DNA of 7,927 bases, from the NCBI GenBank assembly GCA_002727735.1, contig PBXW01000125.1, positions 4,484 through 12,410 on the forward strand, read 5' to 3'. A program made the translations under genes and the position numbers. How positions within the stretch are numbered: position 1 is the first letter of the stretch; every line of letters begins with the position of its first letter. Source of the DNA: Crocinitomicaceae bacterium (GTDB taxonomy: Bacteria; Bacteroidota; Bacteroidia; Flavobacteriales_D; Parvicellaceae). Below are positions 5,790 through 7,927 of this stretch, piece after piece. The notes under the pieces were generated by a model. The model was not told the origin of the DNA and made no database searches. It saw only the letters and a program-made list of their open reading frames with translations.

Positions 5790-7523
5790 ATGGATAAAAA
5801 TCAATCACCTATAAACATATTAAAAAGAGTATATTTTCATTTAGAAAATAAAAGAAAGAAGCACCTATCAGCTTTGTTTATTTTGTCAATTTTATCTTCA
5901 CTAACTGAATCAATTTCAATAGCTATTTTAATTCCATTTATAAATATATTTGTTAATCCAGATACATTTATGACCAATATCTCTTTAAAATATTTGTTTA
6001 ACACCTTTAATGTAAAAAATGATGAATTGCTGGGTGCCATATCTATTTTATTTATATTAATTGTAATTTTTAGTGCAATAATTAAGATAAGTTTTATTCA
6101 TTTTTCTAACAGATTAACAAATACTATTACAAGTGATTTTAGAATTAAAGTATTTGATTTTTTTATTAATCAAAATTTTAGCTACTTTACATCACATGGT
6201 TCTAATGAAATTATGATTTCTTTACTTAAAAAATCTAAATTTACATCTCAGCTTATCATGAGTTCGATAAATATTTTGAATTCAATTTTTATCTCAATTG
6301 CGGTATTAAGTATCTTAGTTCTCTTTGATCCATTTAACACTATCATTATTATTTTAAGTACAGCTTTATTTTTTTATGCAATATTTAAGATTCAAGCAAT
6401 TAAGGCTTTTAAAGTAGGAGAAGAATTAAACAGTAAACTTCGTTTTTTAGTCGACATATTTACAAATGCTGTAGGTTATTTACCTGAAATAATCATTTAC
6501 AATTTAAGAAATTTTTACTCAAAAATATATAGAAATTATTCCAAAAAAAATGCACAATTAAACTCTGATCTTGCTTCTATTCCACAGTATGCAAAACCAT
6601 ATTTTGAAACTTTTATAATTGTTTTTGTTGTTGCTTTAATATATTTTGGAAATTTAAGTGAAAAATCAATTGTTACAAATATTTCTTATTTTGCAATATT
6701 AGCTTTTGCTGCCCAGAAGTGTCTTCCTTTAATAAATGGTATTTATAAATCATCTATTGTCTTTAAAGGCTCTATTCCAATAGTTATAGATACATTAAAT
6801 ATCTTGGATAACGCAAAACATAATTCAAGAATATTAAATAACTCAGTTGAAAACAAAAAAATATTACCTTTCCAAGATAAAATCAAAGCTGAAAATATAA
6901 AATTTCAATACAAAAGAGGCTTACCTTATATTCTTAATGGCATTAGTTTTGAAATCAACAAAGGTGATAATGTGATAATTAAAGGCAAGACAGGAACTGG
7001 AAAAAGCACATTAATTAATATTTTATTGGGACTTATTAGTCCTTCAGATGGGAAATTAATTATAGATGATGTTGAAATTAATGAAAATAATCAAATGGCG
7101 TGGCAAAAAAATATAGCACTAGTGCCACAAAGTATTTTTTTAAATGATGCATCAATATTAGAAAATATTGCATTAACAGAAAATCCCAATGAAATAGATA
7201 TGGATAAAATTATACAAAGTACAAAGATAGCCCAAATTGATAACTATATAGATACTCTTCCAAAAAAATATAATGAAAATTTAGGAGAAAGAGGTGTAAA
7301 ATTATCAGGAGGACAAAGACAAAGATTGGCTATTGCAAGAGCGTTATATAGAAATGCGAACTTAATAGTTTTAGACGAACCAACAAATGCCCTAGATAGA
7401 GAGACTGAAAAAAAAGTAGTAGACTCAATAACTAAATCAAAAGCAACAATTATAATGATTTCTCATAGTGATTATTTATTTGATAAATTTAACAAAGTAA
7501 TTGACCTTAATAAATTTAAGTAA
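5790..7523 (+). CDS. ABC exporter half-transporter (fused permease and ATPase), candidate lipid-linked glycan flippase
   Basis: This 577-residue protein joins a six-helix membrane domain to an ATPase domain, the layout of MsbA/PglK-type exporters that work as dimers. Hydrophobic helices are near residues 27-50, 83-105, 158-180, 183-200, 272-290 and 298-315. The ATPase domain is complete: Walker A GKTGTGKST (399-407), Q-loop VPQSIF (445-450, Gln447), signature LSGGQRQR (505-512), Walker B LIVLDEP (525-531), D-loop NALD (533-536) and the switch His559. It should therefore be active. In a glycan locus the likely cargo is a polyprenyl-linked oligosaccharide or a glycolipid, as for Campylobacter PglK, but peptide or lipid export is not excluded by sequence. 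The start is bounded by an in-frame TGA at 5763-5765, and no Shine-Dalgarno sequence is present. It is transcribed divergently from the glycosyltransferase unit and ends 20 bases from a convergent GT9-like gene. Confidence 0.94.
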   Translation: MDKNQSPINILKRVYFHLENKRKKHLSALFILSILSSLTESISIAILIPFINIFVNPDTFMTNISLKYLFNTFNVKNDELLGAISILFILIVIFSAIIKISFIHFSNRLTNTITSDFRIKVFDFFINQNFSYFTSHGSNEIMISLLKKSKFTSQLIMSSINILNSIFISIAVLSILVLFDPFNTIIIILSTALFFYAIFKIQAIKAFKVGEELNSKLRFLVDIFTNAVGYLPEIIIYNLRNFYSKIYRNYSKKNAQLNSDLASIPQYAKPYFETFIIVFVVALIYFGNLSEKSIVTNISYFAILAFAAQKCLPLINGIYKSSIVFKGSIPIVIDTLNILDNAKHNSRILNNSVENKKILPFQDKIKAENIKFQYKRGLPYILNGISFEINKGDNVIIKGKTGTGKSTLINILLGLISPSDGKLIIDDVEINENNQMAWQKNIALVPQSIFLNDASILENIALTENPNEIDMDKIIQSTKIAQIDNYIDTLPKKYNENLGERGVKLSGGQRQRLAIARALYRNANLIVLDEPTNALDRETEKKVVDSITKSKATIIMISHSDYLFDKFNKVIDLNKFK

Positions 7524-7547
7524 GTTTTTTAATGAGTTTTTACTTAA
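7516..7547. terminator. Possible shared terminator hairpin between convergent genes
   Basis: A perfect 8-bp inverted repeat (TTAAGTAA at 7516-7523, TTACTTAA at 7540-7547) with a 16-base loop spans the stop codons of both convergent genes. A T-rich stretch follows on the plus strand (7551-7562), but not directly. The stem has one G-C pair, so stability would be low. The location supports a bidirectional terminator. Confidence 0.3.
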
Positions 7548-7927
7548 TTATTTAAATTTTTTCTTATGATATCAATAGCATAATCACTTGTAAGATAATT
7601 ATCGCAATGATTTTTGTGGTTATCGCAGTCAAAAGAAAAACAAGGATAGCAACTTAATTCTAAATTTTTTTCAATTAAAACGTTATTAGAGTATCTAAAA
7701 GCGTCCATTGTCAAAAAACCAATATGTATCAAGAAATTTTTTTTTTCAAAAGCAGAGGCCATATGATTATACATTCCTTCCATACATACTAAAAAGTTAG
7801 AACTATATATTATATAAGCCAATTCTCTTAAAGAGGTATTAAAATATTTTTTATAAATATTTTCTAATTCATACTCACCTGGCATACCAACTTGTATCCA
7901 ATTTATTTTGTCAAATTTATTTATTAT
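7544..7927 (-). CDS. GT9 (heptosyltransferase-like) glycosyltransferase, 3' end only
   Basis: Only the C-terminal 127 residues are in the window. The frame is open to the window edge (adding IINKFDKINWIQVG before the first Met at 7885), so the start lies outside. Two features point to the GT9 family of ADP-heptose:LPS-type transferases. The first is the nucleotide-sugar-binding segment, here MEGMYNHMASAF (7748-7783), where the family usually has a D-T-G-x-x-H-L-A-A-A pattern. The second is a C-terminal cysteine cluster, C-x2-C-x4-C-x6-C, at 7604-7651, placed as in many GT9 proteins. An upstream ELAYIIYSSNFLVC helix-strand fits the second GT-B domain. The binding motif has Glu-Gly-Met where Asp-Thr-Gly is usual, so the sugar may not be heptose. 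A 10-A run lies in the gene (complement of 7737-7746). It converges on the ABC gene with a 20-base gap and belongs to a separate leftward transcript. Confidence 0.7.
   Translation of the reverse strand: MINKFDKINWIQVGMPGEYELENIYKKYFNTSLRELAYIIYSSNFLVCMEGMYNHMASAFEKKNFLIHIGFLTMDAFRYSNNVLIEKNLELSCYPCFSFDCDNHKNHCDNYLTSDYAIDIIRKNLNN

Noticed and set aside
5837..6040. Minus-strand open frame within the ABC transporter
   Set aside because: Antisense to the first membrane helices of a clear gene, with no independent support.
7737..7746. 10-A run (minus strand) in the GT9-like gene as a second slippage switch
   Set aside because: It encodes Glu-Lys-Lys-Asn in an ordinary place, and runs of 9-10 also occur at 1313-1321 and 1361-1369, so this length is not remarkable in this DNA.

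Overview
The window is a very AT-rich piece of a cell-surface polysaccharide locus (capsule, exopolysaccharide or O-antigen type) from a Gram-negative bacterium. It holds seven protein genes packed with little spacing, and two of them run off the window edges. The fused chain-length regulator/tyrosine kinase at the left edge is typical of Gram-negative exopolysaccharide and capsule loci. The extreme AT content, tiny spacers, lack of Shine-Dalgarno sequences and AAA/ATT/TTA-rich codon use would fit a streamlined marine bacterium such as a SAR11/Pelagibacter-type alphaproteobacterium. That assignment is inference from style only; no taxonomic marker is present.

Layout, left to right: (1) the 3' part of a Wzz/Wzc-ExoP-type polysaccharide co-polymerase with a BY-kinase domain (+, 1-1146), followed two bases later by a polyprenyl-phosphate sugar-phosphate transferase of the WcaJ/WbaP/ExoY class (+, 1149-2561). 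(2) A convergent block of three glycosyltransferases on the minus strand, transcribed from about 5750 leftward: a GT2 enzyme (4822-5724), then two GT4-like GT-B enzymes (3752-4777 and 2570-3733). (3) A 65-base divergent intergenic region (5725-5789) with a perfect TATAAT box for each direction. (4) A full-length ABC exporter half-transporter (+, 5790-7523), a candidate lipid-linked glycan flippase. (5) Converging on it, the 3' end of a GT9 (heptosyltransferase-like) gene (-, 7544-7927).

The parts suggest a pathway. The WcaJ-like enzyme would load the first sugar phosphate onto undecaprenyl phosphate at the inner face of the membrane. The GT2, GT4 and GT9 enzymes would extend the unit, the ABC protein could move it across the membrane, and the co-polymerase/kinase would set chain length and gate export. 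No polymerase (Wzy), Wzx-type flippase or outer-membrane exporter (Wza) is visible; they may lie outside the window. No RNA gene, CRISPR array, insertion sequence or attachment site was seen, and there is no gene-free stretch over 300 bases.

I found no evidence of a wholly new system. The points most worth checking are a 13-A tract directly after the start codon of one glycosyltransferase, where a one-base slip either way ends translation within about 12 codons; the possible use of a PglK-like ABC flippase; and departures from family consensus in the kinase and GT4 active-site motifs.
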